From the NCBI RefSeq assembly GCF_900107405.1, contig NZ_FNPV01000001.1, positions 186,001 to 250,000 on the forward strand: a stretch of DNA of 64,000 bases, given 5' to 3'. The DNA comes from Tindallia californiensis. GTDB taxonomy: Bacteria > Bacillota > Clostridia > Peptostreptococcales > Tindalliaceae. A model generated the notes under the pieces. It was not told the DNA's origin, made no database searches, and was given only the letters and a program-made list of their open reading frames with translations. Shown here piece by piece: positions 1 through 8,532 of the stretch; position 1 is the stretch's first letter; every line of letters starts with the position of its first letter. Both the position numbers and the translations under genes were made by a program.

Positions 1-513
1 CGATTCAGGATGAAACTGCAGACCATATACTGGATGTTTTTCATGTTCCATCGCCATAATTTCCTGTTTATCGGTAACAGCTGTCACTTTCAACTCACTC
101 GGCAATCCTTCTGGCTTTACCACTAGGGAATGGTATCGCGTTGCATGAAAACCGGTTGGTATCCCTTCCAAGATTTTACTATTCGTATGGTAAATTTTAT
201 CCGTCTTACCATGTACTCGATGAATCGCGTGTATTACTTTTCCACCATAGGCTTCTCCTATTGCCTGATGGCCAAGACAAATACCAAGCGTGGGAATACG
301 TGGACTCAACTCGCGAATGAGATCAATAGAAATTCCAGCATCTGTCGGAAAGCCTGGTCCTGGCGAGACAACTATATGTGAAGGGTTCATTCTTTCAATC
401 TCATGTACTGTAACTTCATTATTCCGTATCACCTTTACCTTCGGGTTTATTTCTCCAATATATTGAAACAGATTGTACGTAAAGGAATCATAGTTATCCA
501 GTATAATAATCAT
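1..513 (-). CDS. trpG: Anthranilate synthase component II, glutamine amidotransferase (partial)
   Basis: This is the glutaminase subunit that releases ammonia from glutamine for TrpE in the first step of tryptophan synthesis. It starts MIIILDNYDSFTYNL and carries the class I amidotransferase signature GICLGHQ with the catalytic Cys. The catalytic FHPES His/Glu motif lies right at base 1. The window therefore holds 171 residues and lacks roughly the last 20. Its ATG shares one base with the trpE stop (TAATG), which suggests translational coupling, and an AAGGAAGGGG ribosome site lies in the end of trpE. A PabA role (shared with folate synthesis) cannot be excluded, but the T-box-controlled trpE just upstream favours tryptophan. 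Family assignment is firm. Confidence 0.95.
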   Translation of the reverse strand, partial: MIIILDNYDSFTYNLFQYIGEINPKVKVIRNNEVTVHEIERMNPSHIVVSPGPGFPTDAGISIDLIRELSPRIPTLGICLGHQAIGEAYGGKVIHAIHRVHGKTDKIYHTNSKILEGIPTGFHATRYHSLVVKPEGLPSELKVTAVTDKQEIMAMEHEKHPVYGLQFHPES

Positions 514-1997
514 TATTTATGCCCCTTCCTTTCATCTTTCTGTACAAGCACTTGCATCAATCCCTGAGCTTTCCGACAACTCTCCTTATATTCCTCTTCC
601 GGAACTGAATCCTCTACAACGCCTGCACCAGCTTGTACATACGCTTTCTTTTGATGAAACAAAATGCTTCTGATGGTGATGCAGCTATCCATATTTCCAT
701 TGTAACTAAAATAACCTACAGCACCTCCATAGGAACCCCTTTTCTCCGGTTCCAGCTCGTCTATAATCTCCATCGCTCTTATTTTAGGAGCTCCTGATAA
801 GGTGCCCGCCGGAAAACACGCAATAAATGCATCGAAAGAGTCAAGCTCCTGCCTAAGCTTCCCTTGCACCTCTGTTACCAAATGTATCACATGAGAAAAC
901 TTTTTAACGACCATAAAAGGGTCTACGGTAACGCTGCCAAATTCAGCAACTTTTCCTACATCATTCCTTGCTAGATCTACCAGCATCAGATGTTCTGCCT
1001 GTTCTTTTTCATCGGAAACCATCTCCTCTGCCATCTTCTGATCTTCTTCCAACGTGCAGCCTCTGGGTTTTGTTCCTGCAATAGGACAAGTTTCAACAAC
1101 TCCTTTAACACATTTCACCAGCATCTCTGGCGAAGCTCCCACCAGTTGATAGTCATCAAAATCAAAGTAAAAAAGATAAGGCGATGGATTCAATGCCCTT
1201 AATTTCCGATAAGTTTCAAAAGACGATGGTGCTGGATCCACACAGTATCGTTGAGATAACACCACTTGAAAGATATCACCATTCCGAATATATTCTTTCG
1301 CTTGTTTTACTTTTTTTTCAAAACTAAGCGGCGATTCTGTACTAGTTATTTTTCTCGAAGGATTGTCATCTTGATCTTTATTTTCTTCTTGATCCACAAG
1401 AGGCTGAAAAATTTTGCGATTCATTTCTTTCAATTTTTTTACAGCCATATTATATTGATCATATAGTTGTCCCTCATTTTCTACCACCTCGATAAGTACG
1501 ATCGTCTGTTTTGCATGATCGTAAACAGCTAGCTGGTTTACTACAAAAAAATCTGCATCCGGTAGTTTCCAATCATCCCCCTCTGACTCTCCTAAGGATT
1601 CATATTGCCGTATTAAATCGTATCCCATCATTCCAACAACTCCGCCGATTAAATCAGGGCCTTCTTCTAATGGCGAGGGAATGGTTTCACCTATTATATT
1701 TCTTAGGCAATCCATTACCTTTCCTTCCCCTTCTGCTAAACAACCTTCTCTATTCCATACTTTCCATTTATGGCCATAAGCCGTTATCCTTTTATCTACT
1801 CCACTGCCAATAAAAGAATATCGACCACGCTGACTTCCATCTGACACACTTTCCAACAAAAATGTTCCCCCTTTTTCTGCCAGCTTTCTATATAGGGTTA
1901 TTGGCGTCTCCATATCTCCAGACATTACAGCTGTCACGCAAATCCGGGGATGACCATCAGCATTTTTTCTGAAGGTTTCGTAGGACATTATTTCCAT
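513..1997 (-). CDS. trpE: Anthranilate synthase component I
   Basis: This chorismate-binding enzyme makes anthranilate from chorismate with ammonia from TrpG. The 494 residues match the usual length. An N-terminal LLES...GRYSF segment matches the tryptophan feedback-inhibition site, and NPSPYLFYF around residue 270 fits the same allosteric region. The C-terminal catalytic half has PIAGTKPRG, the FPAGTLSGAPK motif and the YGGAVGY region. The ATG has a GGGAGGG ribosome site 7 nt upstream. It is the first gene of an operon that continues into trpG and presumably beyond the window. Expression should depend on uncharged tRNA-Trp through the T-box leader upstream. The allosteric motif and T-box argue against a PabB or isochorismate synthase identity. 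Confidence 0.97.
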   Translation of the reverse strand: MEIMSYETFRKNADGHPRICVTAVMSGDMETPITLYRKLAEKGGTFLLESVSDGSQRGRYSFIGSGVDKRITAYGHKWKVWNREGCLAEGEGKVMDCLRNIIGETIPSPLEEGPDLIGGVVGMMGYDLIRQYESLGESEGDDWKLPDADFFVVNQLAVYDHAKQTIVLIEVVENEGQLYDQYNMAVKKLKEMNRKIFQPLVDQEENKDQDDNPSRKITSTESPLSFEKKVKQAKEYIRNGDIFQVVLSQRYCVDPAPSSFETYRKLRALNPSPYLFYFDFDDYQLVGASPEMLVKCVKGVVETCPIAGTKPRGCTLEEDQKMAEEMVSDEKEQAEHLMLVDLARNDVGKVAEFGSVTVDPFMVVKKFSHVIHLVTEVQGKLRQELDSFDAFIACFPAGTLSGAPKIRAMEIIDELEPEKRGSYGGAVGYFSYNGNMDSCITIRSILFHQKKAYVQAGAGVVEDSVPEEEYKESCRKAQGLMQVLVQKDERKGHK

Positions 1998-2038
1998 AAG
2001 GTACCCTCCCTGTTCAGCATCATTTTATTAACAAAAAC

Positions 2039-2074
2039 AAAAAACACACCAATCCCATATCAGGGACGATGTGT
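2039..2074 (-). terminator. Second T-box terminator
   Basis: A second rho-independent hairpin (ACACATCGTCCC pairing with GGGATTGGTGTG, then a T run) just upstream of the trpE ribosome site. It follows the second T-box motif, so transcription must pass two conditional stops to reach trpE. Confidence 0.85.
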
Positions 2075-2143
2075 TTTCACACTCGCGGTACCACCCAGTT
2101 TAGACCTTAATCTTTCCAACATGACTACCATAACTTCAGAAAC

Positions 2144-2182
2144 AAAAAACGCACTTCCTCCTAAAGTTAGGACGAAATGCGC
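2144..2182 (-). terminator. First T-box terminator
   Basis: A hairpin with CGCA...TGCG at its base and TCCT/AGGA near the loop, ending in a run of six T on the minus strand. It follows the first T-box motif. Pairing of that T-box with tRNA would compete with this stem. Confidence 0.85.
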
Positions 2183-2329
2183 TGATTCCGTGTTGCCACC
2201 CATGTTAGACGATTAGACCGTCTCGCTCTTTACAGATACGGAAGAAACAATTCTTCGATATCCTGTCCTTCTAACGGTGGACTTCCGGCCAACACTACTC
2301 CTGTACGTTTTGTGCGGCTTCTCCTGGAA

Positions 2330-2332
2330 CCA
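2330..2332 (-). promoter_or_regulatory. Trp specifier codon (TGG) of the T-box
   Basis: On the minus strand the codon lies in GAATGGTTCC directly after the distal Stem I elements, the usual position of the specifier. TGG pairs with the anticodon of tRNA-Trp and agrees with the downstream trpE-trpG genes. Confidence 0.85.
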
Positions 2333-2439
2333 TTCAGTAATCTGATCGTCACCAGGCTCTCACCATCCCCAGCTCGCTTTAGATCTTCAGACATTACTTA
2401 CTATTTCCATTCACTGAATTTCTGTTGTTATTTTTATCT

Positions 2440-2468
2440 ATCCTACACCCACCAATCTAGTTTGTCAA
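2440..2468 (-). promoter_or_regulatory. Sigma-A promoter of the trp leader
   Basis: Minus-strand TTGACA (2463-2468), a 17-nt spacer and TAGGAT (2440-2445). The predicted start is near 2433, just before the T-box Stem I. The -35 is a consensus match. Confidence 0.8.
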
Positions 2469-2516
2469 GTAGATTTTAATTTTTTTCAAATAATAGCGTT
2501 AAGGTATAGGGAGTTA

Positions 2517-3380
2517 TTATTCTTTGCTTTGTTTCGTACTCAAAATAGTTACCGTCACCAATATAATACCCATTCCGGCAATTTGGTTCAATGCAAGCCT
2601 TTGACTCAAAACAACATATCCGAAAAGCGAAGCTGTAACCGGCTCCACCATCGCAACAATAGAAGCCGAAGTTGACGTTGTCCGTTTTAAGCCAGTTATA
2701 TACAAGAAAAAGGATAAACCTGCCCCAAAGATACCTAGTAGAATCATCCAAGCTATATCTGGCGATTGAAGGACTGAAACCACTTCAGCCCGATCAACAA
2801 ACAGAAGCATTACTACGGAAAAAGAGGTGAATGCAATCGTTAAAATTCCCTGAGGCTGTCCATAATCATCTGCATATTTAAAGCTAAAAATAAATAATGC
2901 ATAGGAGAGTCCTGAAGCCAGCCCTGAAACAAGACCAAGCAGCGAAATACTGTCAGGACCAATGTTGTAAACCTCTGTTAACAATATCACTCCAAGCATC
3001 ACAAAAAAAATCGCCAGCCATTTATATAGCGACATCTCTTCCATCCGAAATACAAAAGATATAAGAAACACAAATACTGGCGCCGTATACATTAAGGTAG
3101 CCGCTACAGCAATGCTTGATTCTGATATACTGATATTATAAAAACCAAGATTTCCTGCAACACCAATTCCTGCAACAATAGACCAAATAATCATTGGTCT
3201 GTTCCATGTTGATGGTCGGAACAAGAACCAAATCAGAATAAATAGTAACCCTACGGATCCCCTGTAAAAAGCTATCACCAAAGGACTCCATCCTTTATCC
3301 ATTAGAAAACCACCAAGCCCTCCAGAAAGGCCCCATAAAATGGCGGCTAAAACAACCAGTAACACACCACTGACACGCAT
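2517..3380 (-). CDS. EamA-family (DMT superfamily) permease
   Basis: This is a ten-helix drug/metabolite transporter-type membrane protein built of two EamA repeats. The first begins near AAILWGLSGG, with the ILWG motif typical of the family, and the second near residue 150. The substrate cannot be read from sequence; amino acid or metabolite export is common in this family. I prefer the start at 3380. The upstream ATG at 3386 directly touches the GGAGGT ribosome site, whereas 3380 has a 6-nt gap. The gene lies immediately upstream of the trp leader in the same direction, and no clear terminator separates them. Tryptophan-related transport is therefore a guess worth testing, nothing more. Confidence 0.85.
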   Translation of the reverse strand: MRVSGVLLVVLAAILWGLSGGLGGFLMDKGWSPLVIAFYRGSVGLLFILIWFLFRPSTWNRPMIIWSIVAGIGVAGNLGFYNISISESSIAVAATLMYTAPVFVFLISFVFRMEEMSLYKWLAIFFVMLGVILLTEVYNIGPDSISLLGLVSGLASGLSYALFIFSFKYADDYGQPQGILTIAFTSFSVVMLLFVDRAEVVSVLQSPDIAWMILLGIFGAGLSFFLYITGLKRTTSTSASIVAMVEPVTASLFGYVVLSQRLALNQIAGMGIILVTVTILSTKQSKE

Positions 3381-3556
3381 AAACATACCTCCGGAATAGA
3401 GGGGTCAGGCTTGAATCATTTACTTACTTAGGTGAATATCATGGCTGATCCTCTATCAAAATTAACAAAAAAATGTTCCCTGTAAGCTTCTACTAAGGAA
3501 TATTCAACGATTATCTGCACAAAAAGAGACTTGATTTTTTTCAGAACATCAGAACA

Positions 3557-4333
3557 TTAATGGCTTTTCTTTGGAGGTCCAGGAAAAAAAGCATTGGTTT
3601 TCTGTGCATAAGCTTCAAATTCCGGGTTACCCTTGTATTTTTTTTCCAACATCGGCACTCCGGACACAAATAACAGCAGCCATGTGATAGCCAAGGGGCT
3701 GATGATACCTGTCCATCCCCATTCTACAGGAATAGCCATGATCCACAATCCCCACCACATAGTAGCTTCTCCGAAATAATTGGGATGACGAGTATAACGC
3801 CACAATCCATGCTGAATAATTTTACCTCTATTCTCCGGTCTCTTCTTAAACTCTCTAAGCTGTCGATCTCCTACGGATTCAAAATAAAACCCAATAACCC
3901 AAACTGTCAACCCTAATGTTTCAAGAATCCCAAAACCAGTTCTGGCTGATGCTTGCACCAGCAGCACCGGATAGGCCACTACCAGCATGAAAAAGCCCTG
4001 CAACATAAAGACCTGGAAAAAGGCTCTTGGCACCACCCATTTACCCCATTCGTTACGCCAGTTGGCATAACGAAAATCTTCCGGTTTTCCTATATTGCGT
4101 CGAACAATGTGATAGGCCAATCGACTGCCCCAAATTACCACCAGAATCATAACAAGACTGCCTCTTATTGTCAAGCTTTCTGACGTTAGCCAAGCATAAA
4201 TCGTAACAACAACAAAACCAGGTCCCCATCCCATATCCACAATAGAATTGTTTTTAATGATCTGAGCCATCACAAAAAAGAGCATAAAGTATGCAAAAAC
4301 CACTATGGCAGACTGAAAAAGCAATGATTTCAT
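3557..4333 (-). CDS. DUF1295 membrane protein (steroid 5-alpha-reductase / ICMT-like)
   Basis: This 258-residue integral membrane protein has about six hydrophobic segments and the DUF1295 hallmark near residue 190, [11 protein letters not shown], followed by WWGLW. The family is related to steroid 5-alpha-reductase C-terminal domains and isoprenylcysteine methyltransferases, and its bacterial substrate is generally unknown. It begins 15 nt after the DAK2-DegV gene, with its ribosome site AGAGGAGG overlapping the stop of that gene, so the two are almost certainly cotranscribed. A lipid-related role would agree with a fatty-acid-kinase-like partner, but this is inference from context only. Confidence 0.85.
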   Translation of the reverse strand: MKSLLFQSAIVVFAYFMLFFVMAQIIKNNSIVDMGWGPGFVVVTIYAWLTSESLTIRGSLVMILVVIWGSRLAYHIVRRNIGKPEDFRYANWRNEWGKWVVPRAFFQVFMLQGFFMLVVAYPVLLVQASARTGFGILETLGLTVWVIGFYFESVGDRQLREFKKRPENRGKIIQHGLWRYTRHPNYFGEATMWWGLWIMAIPVEWGWTGIISPLAITWLLLFVSGVPMLEKKYKGNPEFEAYAQKTNAFFPGPPKKSH

Positions 4334-4348
4334 GACCTATGCCTCCTC

Positions 4349-6136
4349 TCATTTTTGAACCAAAGATACGGCAACGGCTCCTTTACCAGAGCTAAGAGCA
4401 ACGACAGGTGATATACCAGTGATATATTTCGGTTCCTTACCCAGAATTTTCACCAGTTTTTGCCGATATTCTTCTGCTTTATCTGGTGCATCTCCATGAA
4501 CAATACAATACTCTTTCACTGACTTTCCCTGATGAAGAGAATCAACAATCTCCATAATTTTCCCTGTGTTTGCTTTGCGGCTGAAGGCTTTGGCAAACGC
4601 AACCCCTTTTCCCATTTCATCTAATGATACGATAGGCTTAAGATTCAGCCATTTTGCCAATTTCCCCTTCATGGGACTGACTCTTCCGCCCCGAACCATA
4701 TATTCAAACGTTGCCACACTAACAAATATATAGGTTTTAGGAATTAAACTTTTCACCATATTTTTAACTTCCTCAAAGTTTTTTCCATTCTGAACGGCTT
4801 CGGCGGCACTTAAAACCAATAAACCCTGAGCACCAGAGTTTTTCAGAGTATCAATAACGGCAATTCTTTCTTTGCTTTCATTATATTTTTCAGCTTCATG
4901 AAGAACCGCCTGATACGTGCCACTAATATTACCAGAAACTGTTAATACCAATACTTGTTCGTAATGACTAACCAAAAAATCCAGGGTTTCACGTATCCTG
5001 GTCACTGTTGGCTGGGATGAAGTGGGGTATTCTTTTACCTTCTCCAAAAAAGAAAAAATTTGTTCCGGAGTAATGGTTACCCGATCAAGATAAGGTGTTG
5101 CACCTACTAACATCTGAAGTGGAAGCAAGTGAATATGATATTGATCCATCAATGTTTGTGGGATGTCCGCAATCGAATCTGTGACAATCGCAATGGACGG
5201 TTTTACGGTTTCCATGGCATCCTGCTGACGCTTCATATCGTCTACTTTTTGCTGTTTGATAACACCATACCGACTCATGTGAATAAATATATCCTCCGGA
5301 TGGTCTGTATGAAAATGAAACCGGAGCCGCTTGGAGTTTCCCGCTACAATGACTGAGTCACCTTTACCTGTTAAATAATCTTTTATTTCTTCGATTGACA
5401 TCTGGCTTCCGTCCAGATATCCTTCTGTACAGTACCGATAATCGATTTCTGATTTTCCATACCTCTCTTCTGGAAAGTCAATTGATTCTGCTGTCCGTTT
5501 TTCTCTTACAAGAGCTTTAATTTTGCCAGGGCTCATCACTTCCGCAATCCCCTCCAAGAAATGTACGAACCCTTGAGCCCCAGAGTCAACAACAGATTCT
5601 TTTTTTAAGACCTCCAGTTTTTCCGGAGTTTTTCTTAAAGATTCACGAGCCCGATCCAGGGATTTTATCAAAACATCTCCAAAATCATTATTGTTTTTTC
5701 CGAATTCATAAAAAGATTCTGCCCATTCTTTAAGCACCGTTAGCATTGTTCCTTCAACAGGATTTGCCATTGCTTGGTAGGCATAAGGCACTGACCGCAT
5801 TAAAGATTCTCCAAAAAGACCGGCCGATATTTCTTTATGGGATTTTACCTCTTCCGCTAATCCATTTAAGAACTGTGCCAAAATCATACCGGAATTACCT
5901 CTAGCACCGGTTAATGATGCAGCTGCAATCGATTCAAATAGTTGATTCACATCCGCCTGAGGCTTCACTTCTTCCAAAATATGATTTAAGGTTATCGAAA
6001 GATTATTACCGGTATCTCCATCTGCCACCGGAAACACATTGATATGATTTAAGTGTTGCCTCTGACAGGAAACTTTTCTGGCACCTGCCATCATCGCATA
6101 GTAAACTCGCTTACCATTCAGGTAATATACTTTCAT
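4349..6136 (-). CDS. DAK2-DegV fusion protein, fatty-acid-kinase-like
   Basis: Residues about 1-200 form a DAK2 (DhaL-like) ATP-binding kinase domain with NVFPVADGDTGNN and GARGNSGMILAQ, the metal and nucleotide motifs seen in FakA. Residues about 220-315 resemble the FakA middle domain (YCTEGYLDG, FHTDHPED). Residues about 318-595 are a DegV/FakB-type fatty-acid-binding domain (IVTDSIADIP, SSQPT, SGNISGTYQ, YMVRGGR). In two-component systems FakA phosphorylates a fatty acid held by FakB; here both parts are on one chain. The usual H-x-G-P-G near the DegV C-terminus reads SSGKG, so the phosphate-coordinating His is not evident. Gene context: EamA permease upstream (65-nt gap), DUF1295 downstream. 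Domain calls are secure; the activity is inferred. Confidence 0.9.
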   Translation of the reverse strand: MKVYYLNGKRVYYAMMAGARKVSCQRQHLNHINVFPVADGDTGNNLSITLNHILEEVKPQADVNQLFESIAAASLTGARGNSGMILAQFLNGLAEEVKSHKEISAGLFGESLMRSVPYAYQAMANPVEGTMLTVLKEWAESFYEFGKNNNDFGDVLIKSLDRARESLRKTPEKLEVLKKESVVDSGAQGFVHFLEGIAEVMSPGKIKALVREKRTAESIDFPEERYGKSEIDYRYCTEGYLDGSQMSIEEIKDYLTGKGDSVIVAGNSKRLRFHFHTDHPEDIFIHMSRYGVIKQQKVDDMKRQQDAMETVKPSIAIVTDSIADIPQTLMDQYHIHLLPLQMLVGATPYLDRVTITPEQIFSFLEKVKEYPTSSQPTVTRIRETLDFLVSHYEQVLVLTVSGNISGTYQAVLHEAEKYNESKERIAVIDTLKNSGAQGLLVLSAAEAVQNGKNFEEVKNMVKSLIPKTYIFVSVATFEYMVRGGRVSPMKGKLAKWLNLKPIVSLDEMGKGVAFAKAFSRKANTGKIMEIVDSLHQGKSVKEYCIVHGDAPDKAEEYRQKLVKILGKEPKYITGISPVVALSSGKGAVAVSLVQK

Positions 6137-6200
6137 CGGACCTCCTCCTAGGCGTTAATAAAGTCTTCGTTAGAAAGTGTTTACCCATCACAAGAATCAC

Positions 6201-7073
6201 TTACTCACCATTCAATATGGAAAAGGATTTTCTTTTGCTAGACATAGAAAGACTTCCCAAACCCAGAATAATCAATCCTATTCCCATCCAGGCATAGGTC
6301 GATAAGCTTTCTCCCACAAAAAACACACCTAAAAGGGCTGCTGTCATCGGCTCAGCCAAGGTTAAGGTAACCGCATTGGAAGCTACCGTATGTTTAAGAC
6401 CGTTAGCAAACAAAAGATAGGCTCCTGCGGTGGTTACCCCGCCTAAATAAACAGATACAGCTATCCCTCTGGGTACAATAATCCAAGAAGCATCTCCGAT
6501 GATCAAAAGAGGCATTAAAAGCAATCCACTAGCAAAAAAAATCACCGCTACTACGGTCTCCGAGTCATGATAAGCCAATAATTCTTTGCTAAACAAAATA
6601 TATGTCGCAAAGCCAAAACCTGCAATCAAGGCTAATAGAATACCGACAGGCCTTACATTGATCTCCGCTTCATTGGCCCAAAATAAGATTGCACAGCCTA
6701 CAATAGCCATTGTAGTAGAAATCCACCATTCTTTCGCTGGCTTTCGTTTCCATAAAAACCATTCCATCATACCTGCCATCGCAGGAGCTGTCCCTAGAGC
6801 AACCACCGTACCTACGGCTACTCCCGTGATTGCAACTGCCGAGAAAAAGGCCGGTTGAAAAACGGAGATGCTTAGGGCCGAAATAAGCACATATTTTATC
6901 GATAGGGAGCGAATATCTAATTTCCCCCTAGTCCATGCACAAAAAAACAGCATAACTCCTCCTACTACCATGCGGATAGCGCCAACAGTGAGGGGAGTTG
7001 CTGTTTCAGGAGCCAGGGTTTGAACCGTTCCTGTTGTTCCCCATAAAACGGATGCTATTAGAATATAAATCAT
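6201..7073 (-). CDS. EamA-family (DMT superfamily) permease
   Basis: The 290-residue protein has ten predicted membrane helices in two EamA repeats, with ASVLWGTTGTVQ at the N-terminus and a second repeat beginning near VGILLALIAGFGFA. It differs clearly from the other EamA gene at 2.5 kb, so it is not a recent duplicate. The ATG follows GGAGGCGTAGGT. The DAK2-DegV gene starts 65 nt downstream in the same direction, making a possible three-gene unit permease / DAK2-DegV / DUF1295. The substrate is unknown; export of a small metabolite is the family norm. Confidence 0.88.
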   Translation of the reverse strand: MIYILIASVLWGTTGTVQTLAPETATPLTVGAIRMVVGGVMLFFCAWTRGKLDIRSLSIKYVLISALSISVFQPAFFSAVAITGVAVGTVVALGTAPAMAGMMEWFLWKRKPAKEWWISTTMAIVGCAILFWANEAEINVRPVGILLALIAGFGFATYILFSKELLAYHDSETVVAVIFFASGLLLMPLLIIGDASWIIVPRGIAVSVYLGGVTTAGAYLLFANGLKHTVASNAVTLTLAEPMTAALLGVFFVGESLSTYAWMGIGLIILGLGSLSMSSKRKSFSILNGE

Positions 7074-7194
7074 ACCTACGCCTCCAAATAAACCATTATT
7101 TGTTGATCATCTAATCTGCTTTGAAAGCTCGTCAGACATTTTGCCTGTCTTCCTCATCAATTTTATTCAGTATTTGAATTTATATAAAAACACC

Positions 7195-7222
7195 TTGGAT
7201 TTTCTAAGGATACTGGTATAGT
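7195..7222 (+). promoter_or_regulatory. Candidate sigma-A promoter of the aminopeptidase gene
   Basis: TTGGAT (7195-7200), a 16-nt spacer and TATAGT (7217-7222), about 65 nt before the aminopeptidase ATG. One mismatch or more from consensus in each box, so this is a moderate prediction. Confidence 0.5.
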
Positions 7223-7287
7223 ATAAGATAGATTATCATTCATTTCCATCTTTATACGAATAACTTTATTTTGAAAGGAGCTTTTCT

Positions 7288-8532
7288 ATGAAATCTGAAC
7301 AAATGAAAAAATATGCTGAGATCGTTATTAAAATCGGTGTTAATCTTCAACCAGAACAAAAGTTAGTTATAAAGTCGCCGATAGAAACCGCCGAATTTGC
7401 CAGAACCTTATCTTCCATAGCTTTTGATGCCGGAGCAGGCGATGTAATTATTGACTGGAAAGATGAGTTGCATTCTAAGATCAAATATCAGCAAGCACCT
7501 GAAAAGGTATTTGAATCTTTCCCTTCTTGGCAAAAGGATTTCCATACAGTCCTTGCAGAAGAAGGTGCTGCCTTTATTAGTATTGCTGCCAATGATCCTG
7601 AACTAATGAAGGATGTAAATCCTGCTATCCTTATGAAACATCAAAAAACCATTAACACCGCTTTAAAGGAGTATCGAAACCGATTGATGGGAAATCAGAA
7701 TGCTTGGAATGTCATTGCTTACCCAACCAGTTCCTGGGCAAAGAAAGTATTTCCTGATCTGCCTGAATCAGAAGCCGTAGAACAACTCGGAGAAGCAATT
7801 ATTACTTCCGTTCGTGCAAATTTAGAAAATCCTATCCAGGCTTGGGAAGACCATAAAAAAAGCTTGAAAAAACGTATGGACTTTTTGAATACTCACAGAT
7901 TTGATAAGCTGCATTTCCAAAGTGAAGCCGGAACCGATCTAATCGTAAAGCTTCCAACAAATCATCTGTGGACAGCAGGTGCTGAAAAAACACAGGATGG
8001 CACAGAGTTTATTGCTAACATGCCTACAGAGGAAGTCTTTACCCTCCCACATAAGGATGGTGTTTATGGAACTGTTGTCAGTTCTAAGCCTTTGCCCTAC
8101 AACGGAAATCTAATTGAAGACTTTTCACTTACTTTTGATCATGGAAAAGTAGTAAATTATACAGCTGCCAAAGGATACGAAACACTCAAAGGACTCCTCG
8201 AAACGGATGAAGGATCTTTGTGCTTAGGAGAAGTAGCCCTAGTCCCCTACGACTCTCCCATTTCTAATGCTGGCATCCTTTTTTACAACACCTTGTTTGA
8301 TGAAAATGCTTCTTGTCATTTAGCTTTGGGAAAAGCCTATCCTGTTTGCTTAGAAAATGGCAATCATATGTCTGCCGATGAATTGTCCAATGCTGGAGTA
8401 AATGAATCTTTAGTTCATGAAGATTTTATGATTGGTACTTCCGATATGAACATCACAGGCATTACTAAAGAAGGAGCAAAAATTCCAATCTTTATTAATG
8501 GAAACTTTGTCGATTCTGTGAATGCAATTTAA
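7288..8532 (+). CDS. M29-family metallo-aminopeptidase
   Basis: This cytoplasmic aminopeptidase belongs to the AmpS/AmpT/PepS family, which uses two metal ions and removes N-terminal residues from peptides. The length of 414 residues is normal. Family metal-ligand regions are visible: NMPTEEVFT (about residue 245), LGEVALV (about 315), ENASCHLALG (about 343) and VHEDFMIGT (about 376). The ATG has a GAAAGGAGC ribosome site. The gene stands alone and its stop overlaps by 4 nt with the stop of the convergent cyclase gene, leaving no room for a separate terminator between them. Likely general peptide turnover. Confidence 0.93.
   Translation: MKSEQMKKYAEIVIKIGVNLQPEQKLVIKSPIETAEFARTLSSIAFDAGAGDVIIDWKDELHSKIKYQQAPEKVFESFPSWQKDFHTVLAEEGAAFISIAANDPELMKDVNPAILMKHQKTINTALKEYRNRLMGNQNAWNVIAYPTSSWAKKVFPDLPESEAVEQLGEAIITSVRANLENPIQAWEDHKKSLKKRMDFLNTHRFDKLHFQSEAGTDLIVKLPTNHLWTAGAEKTQDGTEFIANMPTEEVFTLPHKDGVYGTVVSSKPLPYNGNLIEDFSLTFDHGKVVNYTAAKGYETLKGLLETDEGSLCLGEVALVPYDSPISNAGILFYNTLFDENASCHLALGKAYPVCLENGNHMSADELSNAGVNESLVHEDFMIGTSDMNITGITKEGAKIPIFINGNFVDSVNAI

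Larger units (their letters stand above)
2039..2433 (-). promoter_or_regulatory. Tryptophan T-box leader with duplicated antiterminator
   Basis: Read on the minus strand, the leader shows the distal Stem I pattern GGGGATGGTGAGAGCC (about 2350-2370), a specifier loop GAATGGTTCC whose TGG codon is at 2330-2332, and a Stem III-like CCACCGTTA. Two T-box sequences follow: TGGGTGGCAACACGG (2188-2202) and TGGGTGGTACCGCG (2084-2097). Each is followed by its own rho-independent terminator. T-box leaders bind uncharged tRNA through specifier and acceptor end and prevent termination. A TGG specifier predicts tRNA-Trp. The gap between the two modules, about 90 nt and mostly terminator, is too short for a second Stem I, so one specifier appears to serve two antiterminators. 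Confidence 0.93.

Noticed and set aside
1511-1813. Reading frames opposite trpE and opposite other large genes
   Set aside because: They lie fully inside well-identified genes on the other strand, have no ribosome sites and no family motifs.
2197-2433. A second independent T-box (two complete Stem I domains)
   Set aside because: The space between the two T-box motifs is filled by the first terminator and about 45 nt, too short for a Stem I.
3398-3420. GAGGGGTCAGGCTTGAAT motif upstream of the EamA gene, reminiscent of REP-type repeats
   Set aside because: I noticed only this copy and saw no transposase or inverted partner; a single motif is not enough to call a mobile element.
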